The position numbers and the translations under genes are program-made. Under the pieces are notes generated by a model. It was not told the origin of the DNA and made no database searches. It saw only the letters and a list, made by a program, of their open reading frames with translations. Source: an uncultured Eubacterium sp. (GTDB lineage Bacteria > Bacillota > Clostridia > Lachnospirales > Lachnospiraceae). From it: a stretch of 49,975 nucleotides of DNA. Below are positions 34,597 through 43,573 of the stretch, in pieces; within the stretch, counting starts at the first letter, position 1, and each line of letters begins with the position of its first letter. The stretch lies in contig CANDJC010000019.1 of the NCBI GenBank assembly GCA_947384955.1, positions 1-49,975 on the forward strand. The letters are read 5' to 3'.

Positions 34597-34835
34597 GCCG
34601 GGAGAGGGGATTTGCCAGGTCTTCCCGGAGCGGCTCCAGAATGTTAAGAATCCCTAAGCATTCTGCATTTACACTGTGGCCCCGGACGGGACGCGGCACT
34701 CAGTTCGCCCTGGCCTGCAGCCAGCAGCTAAAAGTGCCGCTACGGCTTCGCCGCCTGGTTATCTGGCAGAATACTAAGGGATTCTAAACATTCTTCCAAT
34801 GCTCCGGGAAGACCTGGCAAATCCCCTCTCCCGGC
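34597..34835 (+). repeat. Hairpin element E3 (239 bp, perfect 35-bp terminal stem)
   Basis: Arms 34597-34631 and 34801-34835 are perfect reverse complements over 35 bp, starting GCCGGGAGAGGGG. An inner stem pairs GTTAAGAATCCCTAAGCATTC-type sequence near 34643-34673 with its partner near 34767-34795. A core hairpin pairs GCGGCACT (34693-34700) with AGTGCCGC (34733-34740), and a GGCTTCGCC mini-hairpin follows. The core shares CTGTGG, CGGACGG and GCCCTGG with E1. It lies at the 3' end of pyrI. Confidence 0.85.
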
Positions 34836-35291
34836 TGGTTTTGGCTGGTTTTACATGAAATATTCCAGGGTGCTGCATACATATATACATATTTTCCAGC
34901 GACGGTTTGCTGTCTGCCAATAGTATCTGGCGTTTTTCATTTAATGACTGCGAAAGCCAGACAGGTGATGTGAAGATATTCTGAAAAACCTGGCAAATCT
35001 CCTCTCCTGGCTGGCTTTACATAAAACGTCCCAAATACAGCATATATATTTCCCAGCAGCAGTTCACTGTCTGCCAATATAAATTCTGCAAAGCATCTGT
35101 CATATTTCCCGGCAGCAGTTTACCGTCTGCCATTTTCAATTTCTGCAGAGCATCTGTCATTTTTCATATATATTTCGCAGCAGCAGCCCGCTGTCTGCCA
35201 TTTTTAATTTCTTCAGTACATCTGCCATTTTTCATATTTCCCAGCAGCAGCCCGCTGTCTGCCATTTTTCATGTAAAACTTACGAAAACCA
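34836..35291. other. Spacer between E3 and E4 with tandem repeats
   Basis: This 456-bp stretch holds no gene. Five imperfect copies of a unit carrying CAGCAGCAG...CTGTCTGCCA end near 34919, 35076, 35132, 35200 and 35264, with a period of about 56-68 bp in the last four. A second copy of the E3 3' arm (34988-35014, two differences from 34812-34838) shows that the region grew by internal duplication. Both spacer ends, next to E3 and E4, carry inverted copies of a TTTTACATGAAA motif. Confidence 0.75.
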
Positions 35292-35532
35292 GCCGGATGA
35301 CGGGAAGATGCCCCGGCTTCCCGTGACATTGGAGGAATGTTTAGAATCCCTTAGCATTCTGCCAGATAACCAGGCGGCGAAGCCGAAGCGGCACCTTTAG
35401 CTGCTGGCTGCAGGCCAGGGCGAACCAGGTGCCGCGTCCCGTCCGGGGCCACAGCGCAGATGCAGAATGCTTAGGGATTCTTAACATTCCGGAGCCGGAA
35501 CCGGAAGCCGGGGCATCTTCCCGTCATCCGGC
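35292..35532 (-). repeat. Hairpin element E4 (241 bp, perfect 30-bp terminal stem)
   Basis: Arms 35292-35321 and 35503-35532 are perfect reverse complements over 30 bp, starting GCCGGATGACGGG. The core is an inverted, near-identical relative of E3, with its hairpin stem changed in a compensatory way: GCGGCACCT (35388-35396) pairs with AGGTGCCGC (35427-35435). It lies at the 3' end of malQ, so E3 and E4 separate two convergent genes. Confidence 0.85.
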
Positions 35533-35557
35533 GTCCGAGAGGCCATCCCCCTCCCCT

Positions 35558-37087
35558 CTATCTTCCTGAATCCCCTCCCGATACCTGCGGAATCCTTCCA
35601 TATATCTTCGCCATATTCTTCATCAAAATCCCAGCCTGCAGCGTCAGCTGGTCCGGCAGCAGCCTCCACCTCCAGTTCTTTCCAAGCGTAGACGGTTCAT
35701 TCATCCTGGCACTGTTATCCAGAAACAGATAATCCTGCATCGGAATAATACACAAATCAGCCGCACTAGCCTGTGCCAGACGGATAATTTCGGTTATCAT
35801 CTCTTTTTTATCCGTAATCTTCCGCCCGATATACTTTTCAATCATTCCGTAATCCGCCTTCGGAATCGAATCCAGCCAGCCGTACAGTGTTTCATTGTCA
35901 TGAGTTCCGGTATATACAACGCAGTTCTTATCATAATTATACGGCAGATAATCTTTCGGGCCGCTCGAATCCCTTGCATCAAACGCGAACTCCAGCACCT
36001 TCATATTCGGGAATCCGGCACGCCGTACCAGCTCGCGCACAGAATCCGTAATAAACCCTAAATCTTCTACAATGACATTCAGGCTGCCAAGGGACCTTTT
36101 CAGTGCGTCAAACAGCTCCATGCCAGGACCTTTCTCCCATATGCCAAATTCAGCTGTTTTATCCCCGGCCGGGATGGAATAGTATTCATCAAAGCCGCGG
36201 AAATGGTCGATTCTGATTACATCATACATCTTATAGCATGCCCGGACGCGGCGCACCCACCATGCGTACCTTGTCTTTTTGTGATAGCTCCAGTCATACA
36301 GAGGATTGCCCCACAGCTGCCCGGTCTCCGAAAACGCATCCGGCGGACAGCCCGCCACAGCCGACGGCCTGCGGTCTTTGTCAAACTGAAACAGCTCCGG
36401 CTCGGCCCATGCATCGGAGCTGTCAAGCGCTACATAAATCGGAATATCGCCGATAATCTGAACCCCCTTGTCATTGGCATAGCGTTTTAACGCCTCCCAC
36501 TGACTGTAAAATTCATACTGCAGATACTCATAGAAAAGTATTTCCTGTTTTAATTTTTCCTTATATTCCTTTAATGCCCCCGCTTTCCTAAGCCGGATAT
36601 CGTCCGGCCATTCCAGCCAGCTCTTTCCTTTGAAGCTGTCTTTTAAAGCCATAAACAGCGCATAATCCCAAAGCCAGGCCGCCTCTTTTTCCTTAAATGA
36701 CAAAAAAGCCGCATAGTCTGCATCTTTAACCGCTTCAAACTGTTCAAAGGCCTTTTTCAAAAGCCGGTAACGCGCCCGGTACATTTTGCCATAATCTACA
36801 TCTGCCGGGTCGCTCCCAAAATCATAGGCATCGCAGTCTTTCCTTTTGAGAAGCCCTTTGCTCACTAATGTCTCCAGACTGATAAAATACGGATTTCCCG
36901 CAAACGTGGAAAATGACTGATACGGTGAATCTCCGTAACTCGTCTGTCCTAACGGCAGAATCTGCCAGTAACTCTGTCCGTGTTTCTTAAGAAAATCTAC
37001 AAACTGATATGCCTCTTTTGAAAAGCATCCAATTCCATACCTGGATGCGAGGCTGCTCACCGGGAGCAGTACACCACTTGCACGCAT
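35558..37087 (-). CDS. malQ: 4-alpha-glucanotransferase (amylomaltase)
   Basis: The 509-aa GH77 enzyme transfers segments of alpha-1,4-glucans and supports maltodextrin or glycogen use in the cytoplasm. Family motifs are clear: GIGCFSKEAYQFVDFL near the N-terminus, GDIPIYVALDSSDAW, then IRIDHFRGFDEY with the catalytic nucleophile Asp, VEDLGFIT with the acid/base Glu, and YTGTHDNETLYGW. The start follows GAGGAGG. It comes 79 bp after a solute-binding lipoprotein gene and may be read together with it and the upstream sensor kinase. Confidence 0.96.
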   Translation of the reverse strand: MRASGVLLPVSSLASRYGIGCFSKEAYQFVDFLKKHGQSYWQILPLGQTSYGDSPYQSFSTFAGNPYFISLETLVSKGLLKRKDCDAYDFGSDPADVDYGKMYRARYRLLKKAFEQFEAVKDADYAAFLSFKEKEAAWLWDYALFMALKDSFKGKSWLEWPDDIRLRKAGALKEYKEKLKQEILFYEYLQYEFYSQWEALKRYANDKGVQIIGDIPIYVALDSSDAWAEPELFQFDKDRRPSAVAGCPPDAFSETGQLWGNPLYDWSYHKKTRYAWWVRRVRACYKMYDVIRIDHFRGFDEYYSIPAGDKTAEFGIWEKGPGMELFDALKRSLGSLNVIVEDLGFITDSVRELVRRAGFPNMKVLEFAFDARDSSGPKDYLPYNYDKNCVVYTGTHDNETLYGWLDSIPKADYGMIEKYIGRKITDKKEMITEIIRLAQASAADLCIIPMQDYLFLDNSARMNEPSTLGKNWRWRLLPDQLTLQAGILMKNMAKIYGRIPQVSGGDSGR

Positions 37088-37166
37088 GAAAATTCCTCCT
37101 CATCTTTTTTCGTCCCAATGCATGTATCATACCATAAATTACCAGGCAAATGCAACATCATGGATT

Positions 37167-38477
37167 CTATTGCAGAGATTCTTCCTGAAGCTTATCAAAT
37201 TCAGCCATACACGCATCGACGGACGCCCCTTCTAACAGCTTCCTTACAATCAGGCAGGTATTTCCCCACTGCTCCACCTTCATCCCTGCATTCGAGCCGA
37301 GGACATAGATATTTTCTTCGATTTTATCATTTAATGGTTTTAATGCCTCAATACATTCTGTTGCCACATTTTTAGACGGTGAAATGACCTTGTTTTTTTC
37401 CGCATAAATCTTTAACGCCTCATCCGAAAGAATCGTATCCAAAACGGCAGTGGCACTTTCCTTATTTTCTGCTTCCGTGCTGATTCCATAACCCGTCATG
37501 GACACGACAGGCATCTGCCCGTAACTGCTCGGAAAGCCGATGACTTTAAGTTCAAAATCCGGCTGCCCGTAAGCAGTATCGGCATTTGCAGCTGACCAGT
37601 ATGCCATTACAATCGGTGTCTTTCCAGCCAGAAAATCCGGTCCTTCTCCTTCGATTGCCTCTGATGTATAAGCTTTTTGCGCGTCAACATAGCCTTTGTC
37701 GATTAATTCCTGAAGAAACTCAAAGCCGGAACGCATATAATCGCTGTATTTTCGCTCTCCTTTGTTCAGAGCCTCAATTTGTGCATCCGTATCTTTGCCA
37801 TTATATAAATCCGCATAAGCCTGTGCAAAGACAAAGTTCTCCAGCCACCAGCGGTTTGCCCCTACAGGCGTTTCAATTCCGTTTTCCTGAAACACTCTGC
37901 AGCACTCTAAGAAATCTTCCGGCGTTTCAGGCAGGGCAAGCTGATACTGTCTGAACATATCCTGATTGACAAACAGGCCGTGTGCTACTACTTCCTGAGG
38001 AATCGCCGCCAGCTTTCCGTCCACTGTATTCGCCGCTTTTACCACATCCCTTAAATTTTCTGCACTGTCAAGTTCAGACAAATCCATCAGCTTTCCTTCC
38101 AGACCTAGTATCTGAATGGTATCCGGATTTAACAGGTACAAATCATCCATGTGATTCCGTGCCCGGTCAAGCGAAACGTCATCATATGTCTTTTCCTGAT
38201 AATTTTCTGCTGTATAAGTCCGGTATTCCACGGTCAGCCCTAGTCTTTCTTCTGCTATGCCAACCGTCAGATCAAAGGCGCTTCTGGCAGCATTTTCTTT
38301 ATCCGGGTCCGGGTTCGATTTTTCCATAGGCCCGAACAGATTTACTATTTTTTCACCGCCAGAATCCGGCTGAGCCAGATTCTGCATATGCTTCTTTCCG
38401 CTTCCGCAGGCTGTCATGACAAGCACGGCAGCGCCTGTCAGACACAGTGCCATAAATCCAGATATTATTTTTTTCAT
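37167..38477 (-). CDS. Extracellular solute-binding lipoprotein (sugar-type)
   Basis: The 436-aa protein has a lipoprotein signal (lipobox VMTAC). It shows the family 1 solute-binding fold used for oligosaccharides: an N-terminal ligand lobe, DDLYLLNPDTIQIL-type hinge segment, and C-terminal AVLDTILSDEALKIY. Its start overlaps the stop of the histidine kinase gene by 4 bp, so both are translated together. No permease genes follow. It could feed a distant ABC transporter or present ligand to the kinase. The nearby malQ hints at a glucan-derived ligand, but that is inference. Confidence 0.88.
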   Translation of the reverse strand: MKKIISGFMALCLTGAAVLVMTACGSGKKHMQNLAQPDSGGEKIVNLFGPMEKSNPDPDKENAARSAFDLTVGIAEERLGLTVEYRTYTAENYQEKTYDDVSLDRARNHMDDLYLLNPDTIQILGLEGKLMDLSELDSAENLRDVVKAANTVDGKLAAIPQEVVAHGLFVNQDMFRQYQLALPETPEDFLECCRVFQENGIETPVGANRWWLENFVFAQAYADLYNGKDTDAQIEALNKGERKYSDYMRSGFEFLQELIDKGYVDAQKAYTSEAIEGEGPDFLAGKTPIVMAYWSAANADTAYGQPDFELKVIGFPSSYGQMPVVSMTGYGISTEAENKESATAVLDTILSDEALKIYAEKNKVISPSKNVATECIEALKPLNDKIEENIYVLGSNAGMKVEQWGNTCLIVRKLLEGASVDACMAEFDKLQEESLQ

Positions 38478-41059
38478 CCCTGCTCCTTTCTGTTAAGCTG
38501 CTGTCTGATTACTTTTTTCAGCAGTTCAATATCAACCGGTTTTGACAGATGCACATCCATTCCCGCATCCAGCGCCTCTTTTTCATCTTCCGCAAAAGCG
38601 TTCGCCGTCATGGCTATAATCAGTATGCTTTCTGCGTCCTCCCGTTCCAGCGCCCGGATTGCCCTGGCCGCATCGTATCCATTCATAACCGGCATCTGCA
38701 CATCCATTAAAATCGCATCAAATTCCCCCGGACTGGAGCTTATAAAACGTTCCAGTACAAGCTGTCCGTTTTCTGCCACTTCACAGCCGGCACCCTCCAT
38801 GTCCAGAATTGCTTTTAAAATTTCTGCATTAATTTCATTATCCTCCGCCGCGAGAAAATGCAGCCCTTCCAGATTTTCGTTCTTTTCCGATGTCCCGGTA
38901 TCAGCCTTGTCTGATTCCTGCCGCATCTCCTTTAGTTTCTCCTGAAAAGCGGATACAAAAAACGGCTTTGTCAGAATACCTGTATTCGAAATCTGCAGCG
39001 CATCTCCCAGGCCGTCCGCATCGTAAACCGCATGGAACAAAACCGGCACCTTATCCGTCAAAGCTTCCCGAAGCTTCCTTATTATATGGATGCCTTCTGC
39101 CGCTGCCGTATCCCAGTCCAGCAAAACAGCCTGATAAGGCTCTCCTTCTTCCGCGGCTTTGCAAACCAGGCTCACGGCCTCCTTTGTATTCCATGCCGTA
39201 TCCGCAAGAACTCCGGATTCTATGAAAAGCATCTGTATGTTATCATTTTCTTCCGCATCGGCACCCGCCGCCAGTACGCGGGAAATCAGATTTTCCTCCC
39301 AGAACTGTTTTTCAAACCGTCCTTCCGGAATGCGAAATTCCAGTTCCACGATAAACCGGGTTCCTTTTCCGACTTCGCTTGTAACTTCAATCGTCCCGCC
39401 CATCAGCTCCACAATATTTTTCGTAATTGCCATGCCAAGCCCGGTTCCCTGGACTTTATTTGTCGTACTGTTTTCTGCCCTTGTAAATGCATCAAATATT
39501 GTTTCCAGATATTCCGGCGTCATGCCGTAGCCATTATCTTCGACTTCAATCCGGATATGCTCAAACTGGCTGGAATGCTGCTTTAATCCCGTCATGCGAA
39601 GAAAAATGCTGCCCCCCTCCTGTGTATACTTGACGGCATTCGACAAAAGGTTGATAAGGACCTGACTGATTCTTGTTTCATCACCCAGCAGATGTTCATG
39701 CTGAATCCCTTTCACCTTTACCTGGAAATTCTGTGCTTTTTCCTTCGCCATCGGACGGATAATGGCATCCACCGAAGAAATCAGGTCATTGAGCGTAAAT
39801 TCCTGTACATTCAGCACCACCTTTCCGCTTTCAATCTTAGAAACATCCAGGACATCATTAATCAGTCCCAGCAGATGCTGTCCCGAAGCCATTATCTTTT
39901 TCGTATATTCCCTGACCTTAGCCGGGTCATCGGCTTCCTTTGCCAAAAGCGTCGTAAACCCAATCACCGCATTCATCGGCGTGCGGATATCATGAGACAT
40001 ATTCGAAAGAAACATCGTCTTAGACTTGCTCGCCATCTGCGCCGCCTGCAGCGCTTCTGCCAGCCGCTCGTTATGTATCTCGCGTTCTGCTTCCTGTTCC
40101 TTTCGGATTTTATTCTGCTGTCTGTGGTTTAAATAATACAAAAGACAGCAGATGAAAAACGCAGTCAGCATAACGGCCACTACGATGAATATATTCTGGT
40201 TGACAGTCCTTCCTTCCTGCTGCACCGCATCAACCGGCACATAGCCAATCAGGTAAAGCGTCCCTTCGTTAATCGACCACATATAGTTCAGCGCTTCTTT
40301 CCCGCGGACATTATGGTAAAACATAATATGCCCGCCGCGTCTGATGCACGCTGAAACCTCTTCCTGTAAATCCTTCTCCACAATATTGTTTGCACGGTAA
40401 AAATCCTGCAGATTCAGATGCCCCGCCGAGCGTTCTCCCATTCCTTTCGGCTTCAGCACAAGCCTTTCGCTTTTCGCATCCATAATATAAAGCATCGCCT
40501 TTCCATCGTAAAAGCCGTTCGGAAGCGATTTTTCCAGCGTATCATACACATATTCGATATACAGCTGCGCCGTTTCCTTTCCGTCTTTTATCACGGGGCA
40601 CTTCATCGTATAGGCCCACGTCCCCATATAATTTAAATAAGACTGGGTAAATGGCAGCCCTTCAATGGACTTTCCCGCTGAAAAATCTAGCTCTTTGTCT
40701 GAAAAAGTTTTCTCTGTATTTGAAACGCCTTCTGTCTCCCCTGTCAGAATCAGCGACATTTTTACCATCGTCTGGTTTCTGTTGTAGGAACGCACAAATT
40801 CTTCCGGGTCCTCTATCGCTGCAATTTCCTGAGCTATCAGTTTTTGAAATTCTGCCTCTTTATTTAGAATCGCCTCAATCGTCCCTTTCATCAAATCTAA
40901 GCTCTCACTCAGATTCTGAATCGCGGACGCAGACATTTCACGGGATATTTTGTGCGATACGGAAAATACGACTGCTCCTAAAACCGCAAACACTGCTATA
41001 ATGGAAAAAAGCAGTGTGCCGCCCTTCTCGTGTCTGCCTTTATTCGGTTTTCTTTTCAT
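38474..41059 (-). CDS. Hybrid sensor histidine kinase with two receiver domains
   Basis: The 861-aa protein has two membrane helices (about 17-36 and 290-310) around a ~250-residue extracytoplasmic sensor. Next come a coiled linker and HisKA with H356 in SNMSHDIRTPMNA, then HATPase motifs (DNGYGMTPEYL, QGTGLGMAI). A first receiver region follows (LLDWD, TKPFF). A second, better-conserved receiver holds the EDN acidic patch, ILMDVQMPVMNG and LSKPVD. No DNA-binding output domain is fused and no response regulator is adjacent. It is co-translated with the solute-binding lipoprotein. Phosphate must flow to an unlinked partner. Confidence 0.92.
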   Translation of the reverse strand: MKRKPNKGRHEKGGTLLFSIIAVFAVLGAVVFSVSHKISREMSASAIQNLSESLDLMKGTIEAILNKEAEFQKLIAQEIAAIEDPEEFVRSYNRNQTMVKMSLILTGETEGVSNTEKTFSDKELDFSAGKSIEGLPFTQSYLNYMGTWAYTMKCPVIKDGKETAQLYIEYVYDTLEKSLPNGFYDGKAMLYIMDAKSERLVLKPKGMGERSAGHLNLQDFYRANNIVEKDLQEEVSACIRRGGHIMFYHNVRGKEALNYMWSINEGTLYLIGYVPVDAVQQEGRTVNQNIFIVVAVMLTAFFICCLLYYLNHRQQNKIRKEQEAEREIHNERLAEALQAAQMASKSKTMFLSNMSHDIRTPMNAVIGFTTLLAKEADDPAKVREYTKKIMASGQHLLGLINDVLDVSKIESGKVVLNVQEFTLNDLISSVDAIIRPMAKEKAQNFQVKVKGIQHEHLLGDETRISQVLINLLSNAVKYTQEGGSIFLRMTGLKQHSSQFEHIRIEVEDNGYGMTPEYLETIFDAFTRAENSTTNKVQGTGLGMAITKNIVELMGGTIEVTSEVGKGTRFIVELEFRIPEGRFEKQFWEENLISRVLAAGADAEENDNIQMLFIESGVLADTAWNTKEAVSLVCKAAEEGEPYQAVLLDWDTAAAEGIHIIRKLREALTDKVPVLFHAVYDADGLGDALQISNTGILTKPFFVSAFQEKLKEMRQESDKADTGTSEKNENLEGLHFLAAEDNEINAEILKAILDMEGAGCEVAENGQLVLERFISSSPGEFDAILMDVQMPVMNGYDAARAIRALEREDAESILIIAMTANAFAEDEKEALDAGMDVHLSKPVDIELLKKVIRQQLNRKEQG

Positions 41060-41128
41060 TCTTAAATCTCCATTTTGCTGATTTGGCTGAAATGCACAGG
41101 GACATTACTCTTGCTTAGAATATGACTC

Positions 41129-41197
41129 TTGACATAAATACCCTGCAGAATATATAGCTGCTAATCTATTATACTCTGCCGGGTATTTTTATGTCAA
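41129..41197 (-). promoter_or_regulatory. Promoter of the kinase operon inside a 69-bp inverted repeat
   Basis: On the minus strand TTGACA (41192-41197), 18 nt and TATAAT (41168-41173) are perfect boxes leading to the kinase. The sequence is an imperfect inverted repeat, so the + strand carries a mirror promoter: TTGACA (41129-41134), 16 nt and TATATA (41151-41156). The two face each other with a tip of about 11 bp. Confidence 0.65.
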
Positions 41198-41226
41198 TGA
41201 TATTTGTTATGCAGATACAGAAAATC

Positions 41227-41258
41227 AAAAGCCGCCCTGCACACACAGAACGGCTTTT
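41227..41258 (-). terminator. Terminator of the mtaB-to-lactonase run
   Basis: On the minus strand AAAAGCCG (41251-41258) pairs with CGGCTTTT (41227-41234) around a 16-nt loop, only a few bases after the lactonase stop codon. Confidence 0.8.
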
Positions 41259-41264
41259 CCTCTC

Positions 41265-42323
41265 TTACCCCAGCTTATGAATATACACGCAGTTCGGCGT
41301 CTCTACCTCCACCGGCTTGCCGTGCATCAGAAAATACTTCCCTTCATAATTCATAGAAAATATTCCAATCGTATTATCATCGTGATTCAGGCACATAAAA
41401 TGCTTCCCATCCGGGAACACCGCAATCGCTTTCGGAAATTCCCCGCCGATACGGTTATTGCACACAAGTGTCAAAAGCCCCGTTTCTTTATCTACCGCGA
41501 ACACCAGCGCCGCATTAATCCCGGCATCTGTACAGAACAGATAATTCCCGTCCGGCGAAAATTCCATGGTCGTAGCGCTGCATATTTCATCTTCTCCCGG
41601 GTCCCCGGTTCCGATGGTCTGAATCAGTTCGAATTCCGGATTATCTCCGTCGATAACCGAATAGCGGTATACGTTTACGACATTCGTAAGCTCGCATAAA
41701 ATATATGCAAACCTGCCGTCTTTGCTGAAACGCATCGCGCGCGGCGCGGAATCCAGCGGGCATCTGATAATATCATGATTAATCAGCTGGCCGCCCTCGT
41801 AATCCAGCCTGTATATTTTTACATGGTCCAGACCGCCGTCTACCGCGCATAAAAATTTCTGGTCCGGCGTTACTTTGACGCAGTGTACATGCGGCCTGGA
41901 ATTGCGTTCCGCGATGCAGCGGCCCATGCCTTTATGAAATACGCCGTCTGCTATGCCTGCAATGGAGCCGTCTTTGTTCAGGCGCATCATGGAAACTCTC
42001 GCATCGTGGTAGCCGGCTACGAATAAATAGCGGTCTTTATCATCCAGCTCCAGATAACAGCCGCGCATGCCGCCAATCCATTCTTTGTTGATTTCCTTCA
42101 AATCTCCGTCCTCTAAAATATGGAATGCCTCCACGCCCTCATCCGCAATCGAGTACAGAATTTTACGGTTATGCGCGATAATTAAATCCGATGAGTTGCT
42201 GATGGGAACCATTTTGCGCTCTTTGATTCTTCCGTTTTCCACATCCACATCATAAATATGAATGCCTAAGCTGTTCTCATGCGTATAGGTGCCCACATAT
42301 GCTACATACCTGTCCTTTCCCAT
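41265..42323 (-). CDS. Lactonase-family beta-propeller protein (Pgl/YbhE-like)
   Basis: The 352-aa protein belongs to the seven-bladed propeller lactonase family that includes cytoplasmic 6-phosphogluconolactonase of the YbhE type. Repeated blade motifs are visible: YVGTYTHENSLGIHIYDVD at the start, HCVKVTPDQKFLCAVD, ATTMEFSPDGNYLFCTD and AVFPDGKHFMCLNHD. It would hydrolyse a sugar lactone; the exact substrate is inferred from the family. It starts behind GAGGAGG, 2 bp after the U32 gene stop, and ends the long minus-strand run. Confidence 0.85.
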   Translation of the reverse strand: MGKDRYVAYVGTYTHENSLGIHIYDVDVENGRIKERKMVPISNSSDLIIAHNRKILYSIADEGVEAFHILEDGDLKEINKEWIGGMRGCYLELDDKDRYLFVAGYHDARVSMMRLNKDGSIAGIADGVFHKGMGRCIAERNSRPHVHCVKVTPDQKFLCAVDGGLDHVKIYRLDYEGGQLINHDIIRCPLDSAPRAMRFSKDGRFAYILCELTNVVNVYRYSVIDGDNPEFELIQTIGTGDPGEDEICSATTMEFSPDGNYLFCTDAGINAALVFAVDKETGLLTLVCNNRIGGEFPKAIAVFPDGKHFMCLNHDDNTIGIFSMNYEGKYFLMHGKPVEVETPNCVYIHKLG

Positions 42324-42325
42324 TG

Positions 42326-43573
42326 TCAGTCCTCCTCTTTTCTGCGTAGAATATCATATTTCTCTAAATCATCCGGTTCCCCGGATACACCCTCTAAATC
42401 CAGATACAGCACCTGCTTTGGATGAGGCGCTGATTCTGCTTCCCGGCCTTCCTCATCAAAAATCGCCCGCACCGTTACCGCAAGGTTCCTGCCGTCCGGC
42501 TTCATGACTTCTATCTTATCTCCCCTGCAGAATTTGTTGCGCTGGGTGATTTGATAATACCCCGCTTCGCTGCGCGCTTCTATTATGCCAAGGTATGTAT
42601 AATTCTTTACATAATCACTGCTGTCATATACCTGGGCTTCTTCTGACGGCGGGCCGTAAAAAAAGCCTGTCGTAAACTGGCGGAATGTTCCGCTGGAAAT
42701 CTGTTCCAGATACCAGGGCAGATTCTGTTTATATTTTTCTTCTGATTCCAGATAATCATCCACTGCCCTACGGTATGTCCTTGCGACGGTTGCGATATAC
42801 AGCGCCGTTTTCATGCGGCCTTCGATTTTAAAGCTGTCAATTCCCGCGTTTACCAGGTCCGGAATATGCCCGATCATGCATAAATCCTTGGAATTAAACA
42901 GATAGGTGCCGCGCTCATTTTCATAAACAGGCAGATATTCTCCGGGCCTTTTTTCCTCCACTACCGCATATTTCCAGCGGCAGGGATGCGTGCATTCTCC
43001 CTGGTTCGCATCCCGGCCCGTGAAATAATTGCTTAACAGGCAGCGGCCCGAATAGGAAATGCACATAGCCCCGTGAATAAAAACCTCCAGCTCCAGTGAA
43101 TCCGGAATCCGGCCGCGCATTTCCCGGATTTCCTCTATCGATAATTCTCTTGCGCACACAACGCGCTTTGCTCCCAGACGGTGCCAGAACAGCAGCGAAG
43201 CATAATTCGTATTGTTCGCCTGGGTGCTGATATGCAGCTCTAGTCCGGGGCATTCCTCTTTCGCAATGGAAAATACGCCCGGGTCTGAAATAATCAGCGC
43301 ATCCGGCTTTATTTCAGAAAGCTGCCTGAAATATTCCCGCACCCCGTCCAAATCCCGGTTGTGGGCAAAAATATTAGCCGTTACATAAACCTTCGCCTGG
43401 TGCTCATGTGCAAACGCAGTCCCTTCGGCCATTTCTTCTAATGTGAAATTTTTTGCTTTGGCACGCAGCCCGAATGCTTCCCCGCCGATATATACCGCGT
43501 CCGCGCCGTAGATTACAGCGATTTTCAGCACTTCCAGACTGCCTGCCGGAACTAACAATTCCGGACGTTTCAT
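42326..43573 (-). CDS. Peptidase U32-family protein (TrhP/RlhA-like)
   Basis: The 415-aa protein carries the U32 pattern: MKRPELLVPAGSLEVLK, YGADAVYIGGEAFGLRAKA, and the signature EVFIHGAMCISYSGRCLLSN with following cysteines (QGECTHPCRW). Proteins of this family, including Bacillus YrrN/YrrO and E. coli TrhP, hydroxylate tRNA uridine 34, and RlhA acts on 23S rRNA. The neighbour upstream is a TrmR-like methyltransferase that completes the same tRNA modification, and the genes overlap by 4 bp. A tRNA 5-hydroxyuridine role is therefore favoured over proteolysis. Confidence 0.88.
   Translation of the reverse strand: MKRPELLVPAGSLEVLKIAVIYGADAVYIGGEAFGLRAKAKNFTLEEMAEGTAFAHEHQAKVYVTANIFAHNRDLDGVREYFRQLSEIKPDALIISDPGVFSIAKEECPGLELHISTQANNTNYASLLFWHRLGAKRVVCARELSIEEIREMRGRIPDSLELEVFIHGAMCISYSGRCLLSNYFTGRDANQGECTHPCRWKYAVVEEKRPGEYLPVYENERGTYLFNSKDLCMIGHIPDLVNAGIDSFKIEGRMKTALYIATVARTYRRAVDDYLESEEKYKQNLPWYLEQISSGTFRQFTTGFFYGPPSEEAQVYDSSDYVKNYTYLGIIEARSEAGYYQITQRNKFCRGDKIEVMKPDGRNLAVTVRAIFDEEGREAESAPHPKQVLYLDLEGVSGEPDDLEKYDILRRKEED

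Noticed and set aside
41129-41197. Invertible (phase-variable) promoter
   Set aside because: The arms leave only about 11-14 bp between them, too little for an invertible segment, and no site-specific recombinase gene is nearby.
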